NCBI GenBank assembly: GCA_031216915.1
Contig: CM062297.1
Location: forward strand, 833,047,337 to 833,111,336
Origin: Pictodentalium vernedei
Lineage: Eukaryota; Mollusca; Scaphopoda; Dentaliida; Dentaliidae
Reading direction: 5' to 3'
DNA length: 64,000 bases
The notes beneath the pieces are model-generated. The model was not told the DNA's origin and made no database searches. It saw nothing but the letters and a program-made list of their open reading frames with translations. Both the position numbers and the translations under genes were made by a program. Each line of letters begins with the position of its first letter. The first letter of the stretch is position 1. Shown one piece after another: positions 1 through 12,109 of this stretch.

Positions 1-229
1 TTACCTAACATGAAAAGCAGACGACACTTGCAAAAAAAATTCTTGAATAACTATTTTTTTCATTTTTTGTCTCAAAAACATAGGTTATGACCCCTCATTG
101 GAACGAGCTCGACGAGGGGTCATAACCTATGTTTTTGAGACAAAAAAATGAAAAAATAATTAAAATTAATGAGCAATTTTTGAGAATAGCACTGGCCGGT
201 TTTGGTTGTTACGTTGGGTAAAGGGTTAA
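1..229. mobile_element. TTAA-flanked palindromic MITE (copy 1, cut by window edge)
   Basis: Ends with the family 3' terminus GGTAAAGGG followed by TTAA (226-229). The left end starts inside TTACCTAACATG. The centre is a long inverted repeat around GACCCCTC/GAGGGGTC. Other complete copies begin TTAACCCTTTACC and end GGTAAAGGGTTAA, so target TTAA plus CCC...GGG ends fit a non-autonomous piggyBac-like element. No coding sequence. Confidence 0.8.
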
Positions 230-550
230 TGCCAGATTATGACAATAATAAAATTGGTAAGTACAGGTGATAATTAAGAGCTTTCTAAGACTTAAGTCTC
301 AGGGAATGGTGGCATTAATGAGGAGGAACCATATCAGAAAGACATTACATAGAAGGAATTTCACATGTTTACATTTGCAACTAGTTTTGTAAGTTGCTGT
401 ACATTTAGATGTCAGAGTGAGTTCCTTTGAGTCTAGTGTGGAATGAAATGCCTCTGATGTTGAATTGTGAATGAATTGGAATAAGTAATGAATGCTGGGA
501 AAAAACCCTCAAAAAAAACTCTAACAAAAATGACAAGGGTAGGAAACAGG
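230..550. other. Unassigned AT-rich spacer
   Basis: No gene or recognisable element. The stretch near 497-545 is similar, in inverse orientation, to 3378-3422 beyond the first Helentron, hinting at an older element enclosing both. Confidence 0.4.
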
Positions 551-1089
551 CCCTACCTTTTTTGAAGGTGTTGGTATAAAAATATACCTATAGGTAAAAC
601 AATAGAAAAGATCTTTCCACATTTCAGAATTTATTCCTTGCATATAGAATCAAAACATACATCACACAGAAGTAAAAAAATATGCTTTTTCACCTTAAAT
701 CCAACACAATGTATTACATAATAAATGTAATTAAAATGTAATCAAAATGTCTATCCTTCGGAGAAAAATTTTGTATCTGAATAAAACCATACTGATATAG
801 AATCATTTGGGATCAGGTCACTGACATGGTTCCGATGGCATCCATACTTGCATGGTTGTACATGTAGGTTACAATTATGCTGAACCTTTTTTAATAGTCT
901 AGTACTCGGAAAAATGGATCTTATTTGCATGATAAGATATCAAACTAGAGAAGACCCGATAAAACCATACTAATATGGATGCATTTGGAATCAGGTCAAT
1001 GACCAGGTTCGGTAGGGGTTTATAACATAAAAATATACAATATTTAAATATTGTATATAAAAATATACAATATATAAAAAAAGGTAGGG
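551..1089. repeat. Possible MITE with CCCTACCTTTTTT inverted ends
   Basis: CCCTACCTTTTTT at 551 is mirrored by AAAAAAAGGTAGGG ending at 1089. Inside, a block of about 60 bp (ATAAAACCATACT..ATAT, GATCAGGTCA) occurs twice, near 780 and 958. No clear target duplication was seen, so this is a tentative inverted-repeat element. Confidence 0.4.
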
Positions 1090-1093
1090 TTTT

Positions 1094-3361
1094 TAGCTCA
1101 ACTTGACAAAGTCAAGCTGAGCTATTGCCATCACTTCTCATCCGGCGGCGTACGTACGTACGTTAGTATGTGAGTACGTTGGTACGTACGTCCACAATTT
1201 TCTTTGGCACACCTCACAGGTCGCATTTATGATCAGATCACTTTGAAACTTGGTATGCTTCTTCGGGGTGACCTCTAGATGGGAGCTATCGATTTTCTTC
1301 AATTTCCGTCAAAAAATGTTGCCACGGCCAACGTTCTTAGAACTTAGTTTAGTCAGACCTCAATATTTCCCTTTAGAACACCCTACAGGGCACATTTATG
1401 ATTGGATCGCTTTGAAACTTGGTATGCTTGTTTGGGGTGACCTCTAGATGGGAGCTATCGATTTTCTTCAATTTCCGTCAAAAAATGTTGTCGCGGCCAA
1501 CATTCATAGAACTTAGTTCAGTCAGAAGACCTCAATATTTCCCTTTGGCACACCCTACAGGACACATTTATGATCGGATTGCTTTGAAACCTGGCATGCT
1601 TGTTTAGGGTAAACTTCTAGATGGGAGCTATCGTTTTCTTCAATTTCCATCAAAAAATGTTGCCGCAGCCAACGTTCTTAGAACTTAGTTTAGTCAGAAG
1701 ACCTCAGTATTTCCCTTTGGCACACCCTACAGGACACATTTATGATCGGATTGCTTTGAAACCTGGCATGCTTGTTTAGGGAAAACTTCTAGGTTGGAGC
1801 TATCGTTTTCTTCAATTTCCATAAAAAAATGTTGCCGCAGCCAACGTTCTTAGAACTTAGTTCAGTCAGACCACAATATTTCCCTTTGGCACATCCTACA
1901 GGGCACATTTATGATTGGATCGGTTTGAAACTTGGTATGCTTGTTTGGAGTGACCTCTAGATGGGAGCTATCGATTTTCTTCAATTTCCGTCAAAAAATG
2001 TTGTCACTGCCAACATTCTTAGAACTTAGTTTAGTCAGAAGACCTCAATATTTCCCTTTGGCACACCCTACAGGACACATTTATGATCGGATTGCTTTGA
2101 AACCTTGCATGCTTGTTTAGGGTGACCTCTAGATGGGAGCTATTGATTTTCTTCCATTTCCGTCCTTCAAAATATGTTGCCGCTGGCAGTGATCTTTGAA
2201 CTTAGATTAGTCAGGCATCAATATATTCCTTTGGCATGCCATAAAGGGCACATTTATGATCAGATCGGTTTGAAACTTTGTATGCTTGTTTGGGCTTACC
2301 TCTAGATGGGAGCTATCGATTTTCGGCAAAAAATGTTGCCAATGGCAATGACCTTCGATGAACTTAATAAAAAAACTTAGTGCAGTTAAGCATCAATATT
2401 TCCCTTTGACACACCCCGCAGGGCACATTTATGATTGGATCTCTTGCAAACTCGGTGTGCTTGTGTGGGGGTGACATCTATATGGGAGCTGTCGATTTTC
2501 TTCCATTTCTGTCAAAAAATGTTGCCGCTGACCTTTGAACTTAGATTAGTCAGACCTCAATATTTCCCTTTAACACACCCTTTAGGGCACATAGATGATT
2601 GGATCACTTTGAAACTTGGTATGTGTGTTCGGGGTGACCTCTATATGTGAACTATTGCTCTTTTTCATTTCCATAAAAAATTATTGTCGTTATCACCTGC
2701 CTTTGAACTTACTGCATTTGTGCATCAACTTTTCCCTTTTGCACTCTCTGCAGGGTATATTTATGAATTTCCATAAAAAACCATTGCCACAAGCAATGAC
2801 CTTCTACTTAGTGCATTTGTGCATAAACATCTTCCTTTGTCATGCCTCCGAGGGCACATTCATTATCAGGTTGTTTTGAAACTTTGTAAGCTTATGCAGG
2901 ATGACAAAGATAGCTATTGATTTTCTTTTCATTTCCACCAAAAACTGTTGCTGTTAGCAACAATCTTTGAATTTATTGCATTTGTGCATCAATATTCTTT
3001 GACATGGCCTGCAGGTCACATTTATCATTGGATTGTTTTTGAACTTGGTGTGCTCATTAGGCAAGACCTTTAGATAAGAGCTATTGATTAGCATTCATTT
3101 CTGTGAAAAAAAGCTGCCATTTACAATAACCTCTAAACATACATGTACTGCATTTGTGTATCAACATTCTTCCCTTAGCCAGTCTTACAGTTTACATTTA
3201 AAAATGCATGGATTACTCTGACGTTGTGCACACACAATGCTGTTATGTTGAAATTTCATCAAATAACATTGGTACTAATGATCTTCAATTTTTCCATTTC
3301 ATTTATAATTTAACAAGTTCAAGTTTGTCAAGTTGAGGTACAGTGTCATTGACACTTTCAT
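1094..3361 (+). mobile_element. Helentron-like element with ~171-bp tandem array
   Basis: The 5' end is TAGCTCAACTTG followed by a hairpin arm and ATTGCCATCAC. The 3' end is CAAGTTGAGGTACAG, then the hairpin AGTGTCATTGACACT and TTCAT. Fourteen bases of the 5' end (CTCAACTTGACAAA) are complementary to the 3' end. Between them are about 11 units of about 171 bp (GGGAGCTATCG landmarks near 1278, 1449, 1621, 1962, 2132), decaying toward 3200. A TACG-rich run lies at 1147-1190. Subterminal inverted repeats plus a 3' hairpin without target duplication are Helentron/HINE traits. Non-coding. Confidence 0.75.
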
Positions 3362-4045
3362 TTTCATTTTCCTGTCATTTTTGGTACGGTAGGGTTTTTT
3401 TTTTTCCTTGAGTTTTTTTTTCCGGATCCCGGATGAATTGTTATTGGTGTGAATAATTAAACAAGCATTATATTAAATAGTGTCAACTTACATGTACATG
3501 TATATTTCAGGAATTTCTCCACAGGTTGGAACAGTTTGGATCAAAATGTTTGTTTCTTGGACCCTTCCCAAACAATGGTGCATGCAGAATACATGCAGAA
3601 AATATGAAACAATAAAATTGACTTAAAAATGCAACATGTGCTATTCATCATTCAAACTTTTATATATTTTCAGTTTTGTTTCATAAAACAGTCCTTATGG
3701 TCCCTCATTGGAAGGTGCGCATCAGTTTTTTTCCAGTATTGGTCATAAGCTCTGATTTGAAAGGAAATAATGGAATTCTTCAGTTATTCAGGAAAAGTAT
3801 AGCAAGATTTGCCCCTCTCTCTCTTGTATTAGGTAAAGGATTATGGCAGCACTCTATAAGGGTTGCATTCCTGTCGAAGCCCACGTGACAAAAGGGGTGT
3901 GGCATGGTGGCTGAAAAAATTATGCCCCATGGACTGATGCCCATGGTACAAAATGCCCCACAGCACCAAAACTCCCATAGAACAAAAAATCCCCATGGTA
4001 AAAATGACAAAAAACCAGTGGTAAATATAAAAAAATATAATTTAA
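3362..4045. other. Spacer without assignable gene
   Basis: T-rich tract at 3395-3420, then low-complexity AT sequence. Short frames here have no recognisable domain. A CTCATTGGAAGG / GGTAAAGGATTA pair (3700-3843) faintly resembles half of the TTAA MITE family. Confidence 0.3.
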
Positions 4046-4090
4046 TTTATTTATTTATTTATTGGTGCTTAAGGTCACATACTAAAAGTG
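4046..4090 (-). mobile_element. Truncated SINE 3' tail
   Basis: The TTATTTATTTATTGGTG run followed by CTTAAGGTCACATACT is the reverse complement of the common 3' end shared by the SINEs at 15809 and 31658 (GTGACCTTAAACACCAATAAATAAA). Only the last roughly 45 bp remain. Confidence 0.55.
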
Positions 4091-5694
4091 AGCGTGTAAA
4101 ACTTACAACATCCAAGAAATATTGTGCTAGCTAAAATAAGTTGTGGGATAGATAATCTCTGCCCAAGAGTTTTAGAAATATCACTGTACGAATTTAATAC
4201 AAGAGGGGTGGGGCAGGGTTGGGGGTGGGGTGTTAAGGGAGAAAACCTCTTGCCGCCCCCTCCAATTTTTCTTCCCATGTAAACTAAATGTATTTATGGT
4301 GTAATGATAGAAACTATGACAATAGAAACTAAATGAATTTCTGATTCGGGGTATCAGATTAACTTGAGAATTTTTTGCAGTTTGCATGTGGATGGCACTT
4401 TAAAATATCAATAGCATGACTAGTAATGTTAATTTTAAGTATCTGTATATGACATGTTACCATGACACCATCATTGTTGCTTTTGACATCGTTTTTCGAT
4501 CGATTAAAATGTTTTTATTGAAGTTAAGTTGTTTTGTGTTGTATTGAGTGAAGCATTAACAGACTTTTGAATTTCCCGCATTTGTGTCTAAAAGTAGACG
4601 ACTAAAGAACGTGCGGCGCAGCATTCATTGTTCAGTTACCAGATAACAGCTGGCATGGATAGCCAACTCTCTCGATTCAGTCGATAAAAAGTGAAAAAAA
4701 TGCGAATAAAAGTAAAATTTTGTCAATCTTGGGCTCGAAATCTCAGGGGCTCCATGAATTACATGACATTTTGTTGTTAAATGAGCGATATCGATGAGGA
4801 ATTCGCTATTTTAGATTTTGTTGAAAATTTCAATCTGCGAAGTGTCATACCTTTACTTTTTTTAGTATTGATAATATAATACATTGTATATATTTTATTA
4901 AAATTGATAAAATCAGAAAATACGTCAAGTACCTGTGATTAGGACTTCTGAGGATTTACAAATCTACATGAAGCATAAACTGTAAAAGATGAACCATGCT
5001 TTGACTTTGAATTTTTGATTTACTGTGATTGAACTGGAGTGGCAAAAAAATCATTTGTTCACATTTTCAAAAAATGCCATTTCAAGAAAAATAAAGACAG
5101 AATGACTTTTCAAATATTAAAATCAACTAAGTCAGTCTGTTGAAACTCGTTCGAAAACATTGTGAATGCCATTAAAAAGGTGTAGGAAAAGATAATTTTC
5201 AGTTTTAACCACTTACCTACATTTCGAACTCTCGATCTGCTATCGGCCAGCTTGGAATTTTTGCGGGAATTTCCCAGCATCGGAACCAAGCTTGACTGCA
5301 GAGTTACCTCCCCATTACTAAATTAAATGCTGAATATCATACAGAGTCCGTTGTGCGGCTTTCAATTTTCTTTTTGAAATGAGTTTAGTATATATTTATT
5401 CAATAATTGCTGCATATTATTTTGATGAAGCATGACGAAGCGGCAATGTTTGAATATTCGCAAATTTTCCCCAAGTACTTAGTGTTGTTTTTCTTTGTCT
5501 CTGGGCGCCATGAAATTGCGTTTTATATAATTCAATCCAATCAGAATCAACCCCAGCTAAATTTAGCCCTGAAAATCTTGTAATTACTTTTGTCAGATTG
5601 TTTTAAAATAGCCCCCTGCAAAAACAGTGCCTTGTGACGTCATTCGCCGAGTTTCCAAAATCGGACAGGAAGCGCCCCCAAGCGATGATGGTTA
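4091..5694. other. AT-rich spacer, no gene seen
   Basis: About 1.6 kb with no frame resembling a known protein, no splice-bounded exon I can defend, and no clear tandem structure. It contains a poly-purine/G-rich run near 4205-4235. Confidence 0.4.
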
Positions 5695-5905
5695 TTGCTA
5701 CTGGTCACTTTCCATGGGTGGGCAATATTTCCACAGATGCAATAACATTAGATTCCAAACACAAATTACAGGAATAATCATACAACCTGGTGCTTCATTA
5801 ATTAAAATTTTGCGGATGATGATTTTTATTACCTGGTAAACGCATTTGTGGACATCACTGTCCATGCGTGGATTACGAACAGCCCATGGCGACTGTTCTG
5901 TATGG
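5695..5905. repeat. Inverted-repeat fragment of a dispersed element
   Basis: CTTTCCATGGGTGGGCAAT near 5707 recurs at about 42867, and a GGATTAC-GA-CAGCCCATGG stretch near 5868 recurs, diverged, near 45227 (GGATTACGACCAGTCCACGG). The two halves here are inverted relative to each other. This looks like a decayed TIR element, family unrecognised. Confidence 0.4.
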
Positions 5906-7002
5906 CCACTGACCGCTACTGATTGACAGCAACGACCACCCGATATAACTAAAACTGTTGCTTTTAAAGCATTTTTGAAGTCAAACAATCTTTATTTATC
6001 GTAGAGTGAACGTTTATAACACTCATTCTTAAATTAGTTGTTTTTTTCAAAAAGAAATTGTTTTCAAATTTCAATCTCTGCTCATACTCTATCAGCTGAG
6101 GAAAGTTGTTACTGATGGCCACTTCATCAAACTGTTTTAAATGACACTGATCACTCAGTTCCAGCTAATTCAGTCTCCTGAAGTCTGATCTAGACTACTG
6201 GCTGGGTTCTAAATCCATTTATTTTACATAAAGCAGATAAAAATGTTTTTAAATGGCGATAACTTACCGATCACCACCTGACATTGTGATGAAAAACCGG
6301 TCTTTTCAGATTGAAGCCCTGATTGGTACATGTATAGTTTGTACAGTGACATCAGATAAGGATGCTATTGTTAGCGTCTTGCCTAGTTTTAAAGGGTGAC
6401 TTGTATTAGAATCATAAATGCTTTAGATTTAGACAACAGTAATATTCATGCACCAGAAGACTGAATTAACTGCAATTTCATTGAAACAGTATTAATTAAG
6501 TGGCCATCGGTTTTCAACTAGTGGGGTGTAAGTGGAGATCGAATTTGAGAACCTTTTTTCCCCAAAATACCCCCCAATTTACTAAAACCAGCGTTATTAA
6601 CATCCATCCTAGGCTAATTTAGGGTTGTCCGATTTCAATCATGCTTTTAAGTTCCGCAGTAGGTATTTTTAGAGTGGCCTTCGATGGCCATCACTGGCAT
6701 TCGGTATTTAGTAGGAGTGCAGACAACTCACAAGTCACAGAGTTGACAGCAGGCACCAATGTTTCCTGGAAGTCTGCTAACGTATTCGTACCAGACCTGA
6801 TAACAAAATAATATTTCAGGAGAATAACACGTGGCGGGTGGTAAACACCTTGACCTGGGACCCCACACTGAAATATCAGTGACTGAACCACTGGGTCCAG
6901 TCAGCTACTACATCAGCGTGGCCGCAGAAACAATGTAAAGGTATTTTTTGGTGGAGCCACAGCGGTGACTGACGATTTGGAGGCCCCAAGCATATACATC
7001 CA
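5906..7002. other. Spacer, no gene seen
   Basis: No recognisable coding, repeat or RNA signal. Base composition becomes more GC-rich towards 6700, leading into the coding-like block that follows. Confidence 0.35.
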
Positions 7003-7710
7003 TTGATGGTCGGTCTGCATCTGGGCCTCAAAGGTGAAAGAGGAGGGGTTTTTCTGGAGTGGCTAGTTGCACGACCTTCTCCAGGAAGTTATCTTGGTGG
7101 ATATGGACAGTGCGATCTAACCCGACCTCCCCAAGATCTGGGCAAAAGGCAGCAATTTATCTACCACCCCTTCTATTGGTTTTGCCGAGATATCACTCGA
7201 ATGTTTTGGGCGGAATCCCACAGCAGTACCGATGTATGGGTTGGGGTCAGCTGTCGTAGGAAAGGTCGCTGGGTCACAATACACTGCGACACCACCTATC
7301 ACTGTAACTGGGGTCTCTGGGGATTGGGATGGGATCAAATTTTGAAATTCTGTGGCCGTGACGTCGGAATGGGTGAGGTTCTGGATTCGATCCACATGGA
7401 AGAGGGCATCCATTGTGTGGATTTGTCCCAAATGAGTGGGATCAAGCATGGATTGGATGGTGTAGTCTGGGCAAGTGGTATGATGGGAAATTGGATGGTG
7501 TTGACAGCATAAATGGGAACAGAGATGCCAGGAGGACTATGCAATGCCACTGTGGGAGACAAACAGGCTTCCAGGGGAAAAGAAGGGACGGTGTTCTTTG
7601 CCTCCCTCAACGACATGCAGGCTACTATAGGAGAGGGGAGACCGGAGCAGGTAACTCTCTTTTGAAACGGTTTCTTTTGGTATGTGTAGGTTCGGGTGTG
7701 GAGGATGGGA
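7003..7710 (-). pseudogene. Degenerate coding-like block, downstream half
   Basis: GC-richer than its surroundings and overlapped by long frames in several registers. The minus strand looks the more protein-like (proline-, serine- and threonine-rich), and I infer that it continues the block at 8704-10060, from which it is separated by a clean hAT-type insertion. No domain was recognised. It could be the ORF1 or Gag of a retroelement. The overlapping + strand frame of 169 codons from 7003 is tryptophan- and glycine-rich and less plausible. Confidence 0.35.
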
Positions 7711-8695
7711 TAGGGCCATGCGAATCGGGAAATTTATGTTCGAATCCAATCTTGAATCGAATCGGGACTGATGTCGACTTCGAAACAAATCTCGAAACGA
7801 ATCGGGATAAACTCGAGAAATAACTATAACTGGCATTATCTTGTGCAGAAATGTCCAGAAAGCACTGCGAGAGGAGATCGTTGACATAACTTGACTAATT
7901 TTCTTTCTTGTTGAATGGCTATTCAGATGTTCACTTGGTGCGACAATAAATTCAAGACATACATGTAAATATGGACAGAAATTAAGGTGTTACTGCCCAG
8001 AGACATTTGAGACAAACCACTAAATTGAAACATGAGAATTAAGAGCACAAATGTAATACAAGTGGCACATTAATTCCCATGGGTTGAAGTCGGATACAGC
8101 CACTAACTTCACATACGTTAGCGTGGCTAAATACATGTACATCTTATAGGAACCTCATTATTGTAATGTTAGGTTGTTTTTGTATTATCAGGATTCGGGT
8201 CTTGTAGATTTCAGTCGAAACTGTGTTAGTTTCTACATTAGTTAACTCGAATATTGATGCAGTGCTCATTCACACAAATTGCTTTTACTTCATTCCAACT
8301 TCCAAGTACCAACGCCGAACAATGCAAAGAAACTACAGAGGTTTTCCTCACACAGTTTTCTAACATAATAATGGGAGCGCTCCAGGCGACATGCCCCCAT
8401 TATTGTGTTAGAAGATTCTGGGACTGGGAGCGGGCCTTAGGCCCATAGCTGGATATTTCGGTTGTATAGATGGGGCGTGAACAGGTTACAAGTTCAAACA
8501 GCTCCAATTTGCAAAAGTCACAAAATGAACGTTTAATTTCCCGTTCTAAAAACTCAAAATGTACATTGTTGAACACTGATTCGTTTTCCTCAAAGCTTCG
8601 TTTGACTAACGAATCGGCAAACTATTCGAGATCGATATATGAATACAAAGCGATGTCGACATCGAATCGAATACTCGAAGCTTCGCAGGGCCCTA
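7711..8695. mobile_element. hAT-type non-autonomous element with 8-bp TSD
   Basis: Starts TAGGGCCATGCGAATC and ends GCTTCGCAGGGCCCTA. It is flanked on both sides by GGATGGGA (7703-7710 and 8696-8703), a perfect 8-bp target duplication as expected for hAT transposons. The interior is rich in TCGAAT/ATTCGA motifs near both ends and has a palindrome near 8362-8412 (TCTAACATAATAATGGG .. CCCATTATTGTGTTAGA). Same family as 41605-42398. No transposase remains. Confidence 0.85.
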
Positions 8696-8703
8696 GGATG
8701 GGA

Positions 8704-10060
8704 TTACTGGACATAGGGCATGACTAGTGACTGGCCCAGGGAAAGGGATAAGGGTGGTAGCAGGTACTGGTGAAGGGACAAGTTGGGTAGTTGGTGGTGG
8801 GCGAGGGGCACTCGGGACACCAAAATCAGGGCGGCTACGGGGTGCCAAGGTGGCCAACAAATTTATACATAGGGGCTCTACAATGAGTAAGCCCTACAGG
8901 GGAGTTGAGGGGGGATCTGTGAAACTCCTGGGGAATTGGCCACCACTGATGCCGACACAGCACAGTCATAGAGGTGACTGCAACAGAGGACAGGTCACAG
9001 TTTGTGGAGATGTCAGCATTCCTGTTCACTAAATGCCCAATCTGTTGAGGTTAGTGTCATGTGCTACGGCCAGTCAAGTCAGAGCTCTCAGCTGGTCTGT
9101 TGGGGTCATTTCTGTCTGGTTCTCTGAAGAACTGGGGAAGATTAGCATCCTCACAATGCCGATGCAAAGGCATTTTACACTCTGGGAGGGCACACCTGTG
9201 GGCTTTACTTTTAGCCTTGGCCCTATTGGAAGAGGCGGCAGAAGGGTGAGGGCTTTTGGCAGCAGCAGCAGGATGCGGCAAACTGTGCTGTTGCTTTTTA
9301 GTGCGGTTCCGGGACTCCACTGCTCCAGCTATTAGAGGTTTGCTTCTACCTCATCCTTGGCCTACTGGGGTCAACTTTAGGGACATAAGACTAGGTGGAC
9401 AGGACTGTCTAACACCTGGGGTCTTTTGTGATTCCTTTGGACAGGGTGGGGTGCATTCAACCCCACCAGGAAGTTTGGGTTAGCTTGGGGTAGGAGGTGA
9501 ACTGGCAGCCTTTGGGCTTGGGATAGAGGGAGAGGACGAAATGAGATTTGGTAGAACCGACGGCACCACATTTACTCCCGCCATGGTGCAGGCAGCAGCT
9601 ACCATCATGGTACATGTAGTGGCATGATGTGAAATTTGAAGTTTTCTTCCTCAACGGGGAGGCAGTTTGGGATGTTGGGAGATTAGGGAATTGTATCAAA
9701 TCTCCCAATGGTGTAGACTGTTCTTTTCTTTTAAGGGGAGAACACACCTCAGGTTCTGCAAGGTTGCATACATCCCAAAGGAATGTTGGGTCATCCAGGT
9801 CCCGGATGTCCCAGCATGTAATATTGTGCCCTTAAGTTTCCAGTTTTCTGGGTACAGGATTTATGTGTGATAATCTAAGGGGGCAAGTCTCGATCTTTGC
9901 AAATTTTCATTTTGTCATGATTCAGGGTATCTGTTGTTTGGTTTTGAACGCCGTTTGCAAAGCAATATCTCCTGGTCATGAACCAATATTTAAAAATGAT
10001 TCTCACTCTGCCATACAAAGTCTTTCTAAGATTTCTGCCAGTATGACTGTCAGACATTCT
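8704..10060 (-). pseudogene. Degenerate coding-like block, upstream half, with zinc-finger-like motif
   Basis: On the minus strand, successive frames (roughly 10057-9875, 9747-9457, 9320-9057, 9029-8835) resemble one protein broken by frameshifts. Residues include CALPECKMPLHRHCEDANLP (about 9190-9140), a C-x4-C...H-x-H-C arrangement reminiscent of the single zinc finger in ORF1-like proteins of some retroelements, followed by a charged stretch. The part near 8704-8830 is proline-rich. No family is identified. A mobile-element ORF is my inference from the lack of introns and the multiple breaks. Confidence 0.4.
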
Positions 10061-10247
10061 CTTTAATCGCTAAGATTGTTATTACAGAACCACCAGCGCA
10101 GGGACAATTTATTTGGTTATCCCACTAAGGCACATTGCACTTTCTACATGTAGGTCATCATGTCCAGTCCCTGCCTCAATCCTTCATTATATCAGTGTCA
10201 TTAGTTTTTCATACCATAACCGTAACCCTTCTAGAAACAATTTGCGC

Positions 10248-10343
10248 TGTATGCATGCACGGTTGTTGTATTTATTTTAGATTTTCTGAACGTGAGCATG
10301 TTCAGGAAAATCCAACATAAATACAACAACTGTGCATGTGTAT
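10248..10343. repeat. Long imperfect hairpin
   Basis: GCATGCACGGTTGTTGTATT in the left arm is mirrored by AATACAACAACTGTGCATG in the right arm, with the centre near AACGTGAGCATGTT. It stands alone, with no flanking element ends seen. Confidence 0.6.
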
Positions 10344-10744
10344 GAAATGAAACTTCAAAGTTTCAGTCACAAACGAGTGACAATAATTGATTCAAGGGAA
10401 TAAGTAACTCGAGGTAAGCAAACTTACTGTCTTGTCAGTGTGTCAGTGATGCAAACCCATAAAAAGAATGCATGTTGACCTGCATTATAATGCCATAGTC
10501 AATGTTAAGCCCATGAAATTTGCTACAGCAAACTGTTATGGAAGGAGAAATTAAATTCAGGTGTGAAATGGGTTGGATAACAATAAACTGAAAATTAACT
10601 AAGCTTGGTCTAAAACTACAAATCAGTTTATTCCAATTGCTAATCAATGTTTTCTGGAGGGGGAGAAAACAAAATATACCCTGTGGTTTACTGTAACTAC
10701 TTTGTTGTATAACTGAATTTTATATATATGTACATAACATGTAT
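10344..10744. other. AT-rich spacer
   Basis: No gene seen. It probably holds the 3' flank or LTR remnant of the minus-strand gypsy element that begins to be readable at about 10745, but no LTR could be delimited. Confidence 0.3.
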
Positions 10745-10798
10745 ATATGAGTTTATTTTCTTCAAGATTACTCCAGGACCTTTCCCCACAGGATTTAA
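10745..10798 (-). pseudogene. Gypsy integrase C-terminal fragment
   Basis: On the minus strand this short piece continues the integrase reading at 11443-11990 once the composite MITE and one copy of its CTTTTTAG duplication are ignored. It encodes a K-x-P-x-x-x-GPG-x-I-type segment typical of the post-catalytic region of Ty3/gypsy integrases. It is followed by AT-rich sequence with no detectable open frame. Confidence 0.55.
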
Positions 10799-10806
10799 CT
10801 TTTTAG

Positions 10807-11434
10807 TAGAGCTGAAACAGTTAAAAGGTTTTCTTGATCGATTAATCACATGGATTAACCTTGGTTAACCAATTAATCACTTACTCTAATAGGTAGCTGA
10901 ATAATTGCTGTACCGTTGATGAATTACAGCATATTAACTCTTTACCTAACATAATGGGAAAGACTGGCCAGCGCTATATAGAAAAGTCTCCATTCAAATT
11001 TTATTATGTTTTCAATTTTTGTCTCGAAAACATAGCTTATGACCTCTCATTGGGACGAGCCCCCCAATGAGGGGTCATAAACTATGTTTTGAGACAAAAA
11101 TTGAATTTTTTTTAGTAATTTAAGAATTTATTTTGCAAGTACCGTCTTTCAGCTGCATTGGGTAAAGGGTTAAGAATGACCATTTCCAGTTACTGATGTA
11201 TGCATGTGAATAAGTTTGTCAGCACGTAACTTGCATTCTTTACTCTGTCTCGTATAATTGATGTGAGTCAGTGTGACAATGGGGCCTGTTTTGGAGCAAG
11301 TTTGTTCCTTTGTTAACCAACATGTATATAATACAATAGTTCAAAAGTAACGGTTAATCGATCAATTATTTTTTTGATCAGTCAAGATGTTGATCATTGG
11401 TTAATCGATTAATCTGTTAACTGTTTCAGCTCTA
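10807..11434. mobile_element. Composite hAT-like MITE carrying a TTAA MITE (copy 1)
   Basis: Ends are TAGAGCTGAAACAG and CTGTTTCAGCTCTA. The flanks are a perfect 8-bp duplication CTTTTTAG (10799-10806, 11435-11442), diagnostic of hAT-type insertion. The outer arms hold ATCGATTAAT motifs. A complete TTAA MITE sits inside at 10934-11173. Related copies at 27289 and 30543 carry the TTAA MITE at the same internal position. It interrupts the gypsy integrase. Confidence 0.85.
10934..11173. mobile_element. TTAA MITE nested in hAT-like MITE
   Basis: TTAACTCTTTACC..GGTAAAGGGTTAA with TTAA at both ends (10934-10937 and 11170-11173). The central palindrome is built on ATGACCTCTCATTGGGACGA and its complement. 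It belongs to the sub-family with TTTTGTCTCGAAAACATAGC arms. Confidence 0.8.
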
Positions 11435-11442
11435 CTTTTTAG

Positions 11443-11990
11443 TTTCACCACATTTATTTCCCTGACACAAAATATACACAATATCACCTTTGTCAGGGTT
11501 TATCTGTATATGATGGTCATAGTACTTCTTCATGATCTTTTGTTGACATTTTTGGGTTGATCGAACAATTTCATGGGCCACCTGAATGAAATTGGTTAAT
11601 GTTTGGACATATTCGGGAACATCTGAGATAGAAGGGTTTGGGGATGCAGGACCAAAAACCAGATCAGAGGGATGGTTTACTTCCCTCCCTAGCATCATCT
11701 TATTTGGAGTAGAACCAGTATGCTGGTTAACAGCTGACCATAGGGCTCTCGCTAATTGAGCTAAATGGACATCCCAAGTCAACTGTTTGCAGGCCACAAA
11801 ACAACGGATGACATCCATTAATGTTCTATTATATCTTTTGACCTGTCCATTTGCTGAAGGTCTGTAGGCAGTGGTACAGGTTTTAAGGATGTGTCGGGCT
11901 TCACAAATGTGTGAAAATAACTTGCTTTCAAAATTTGTTTCTTGGTCCTTGAATATTGGGTGTCGGCACCCAAAACTAGAGAAGATTCAT
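11443..11990 (-). pseudogene. Ty3/gypsy integrase, second half of catalytic core
   Basis: Minus-strand reading contains KDQETNFESKLF (second catalytic Asp in K-D-Q), TTAYRPSANGQVKRYNRTL and, downstream, TPNKMMLGREV. These are hallmarks of the gypsy integrase core and its C-terminal extension. In the family the residue after G-Q-V is the catalytic Glu (V-E-R). Here it is Lys, so the DDE triad is broken. The upstream half of the core lies at 16762-16990, separated by the non-LTR element at 12000-16280. Pseudogene by interruption and by active-site loss. Confidence 0.8.
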
Positions 11991-12109
11991 TAGGCTGGTA
12001 TTAAAAATATCTTTGTTTGCCTGTTCCCTACCCAGGTGTTGAAATTTGGGTTGGCAGGTGGGGAAAATATTTGTATTTATTTACTATAACGCACTTAAAA
12101 AGGGTGTGT

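Noticed and set aside
5627..5988. Conserved exon shared with 42780-42905 and 45197-45250
   Set aside because: Frames differ between copies and halves are inverted; better explained as a dispersed repeat.
7003..7512. 169-codon plus-strand frame
   Set aside because: Composition (Trp, Gly, His rich) looks like the antisense of a proline/serine-rich frame; no domain recognised.
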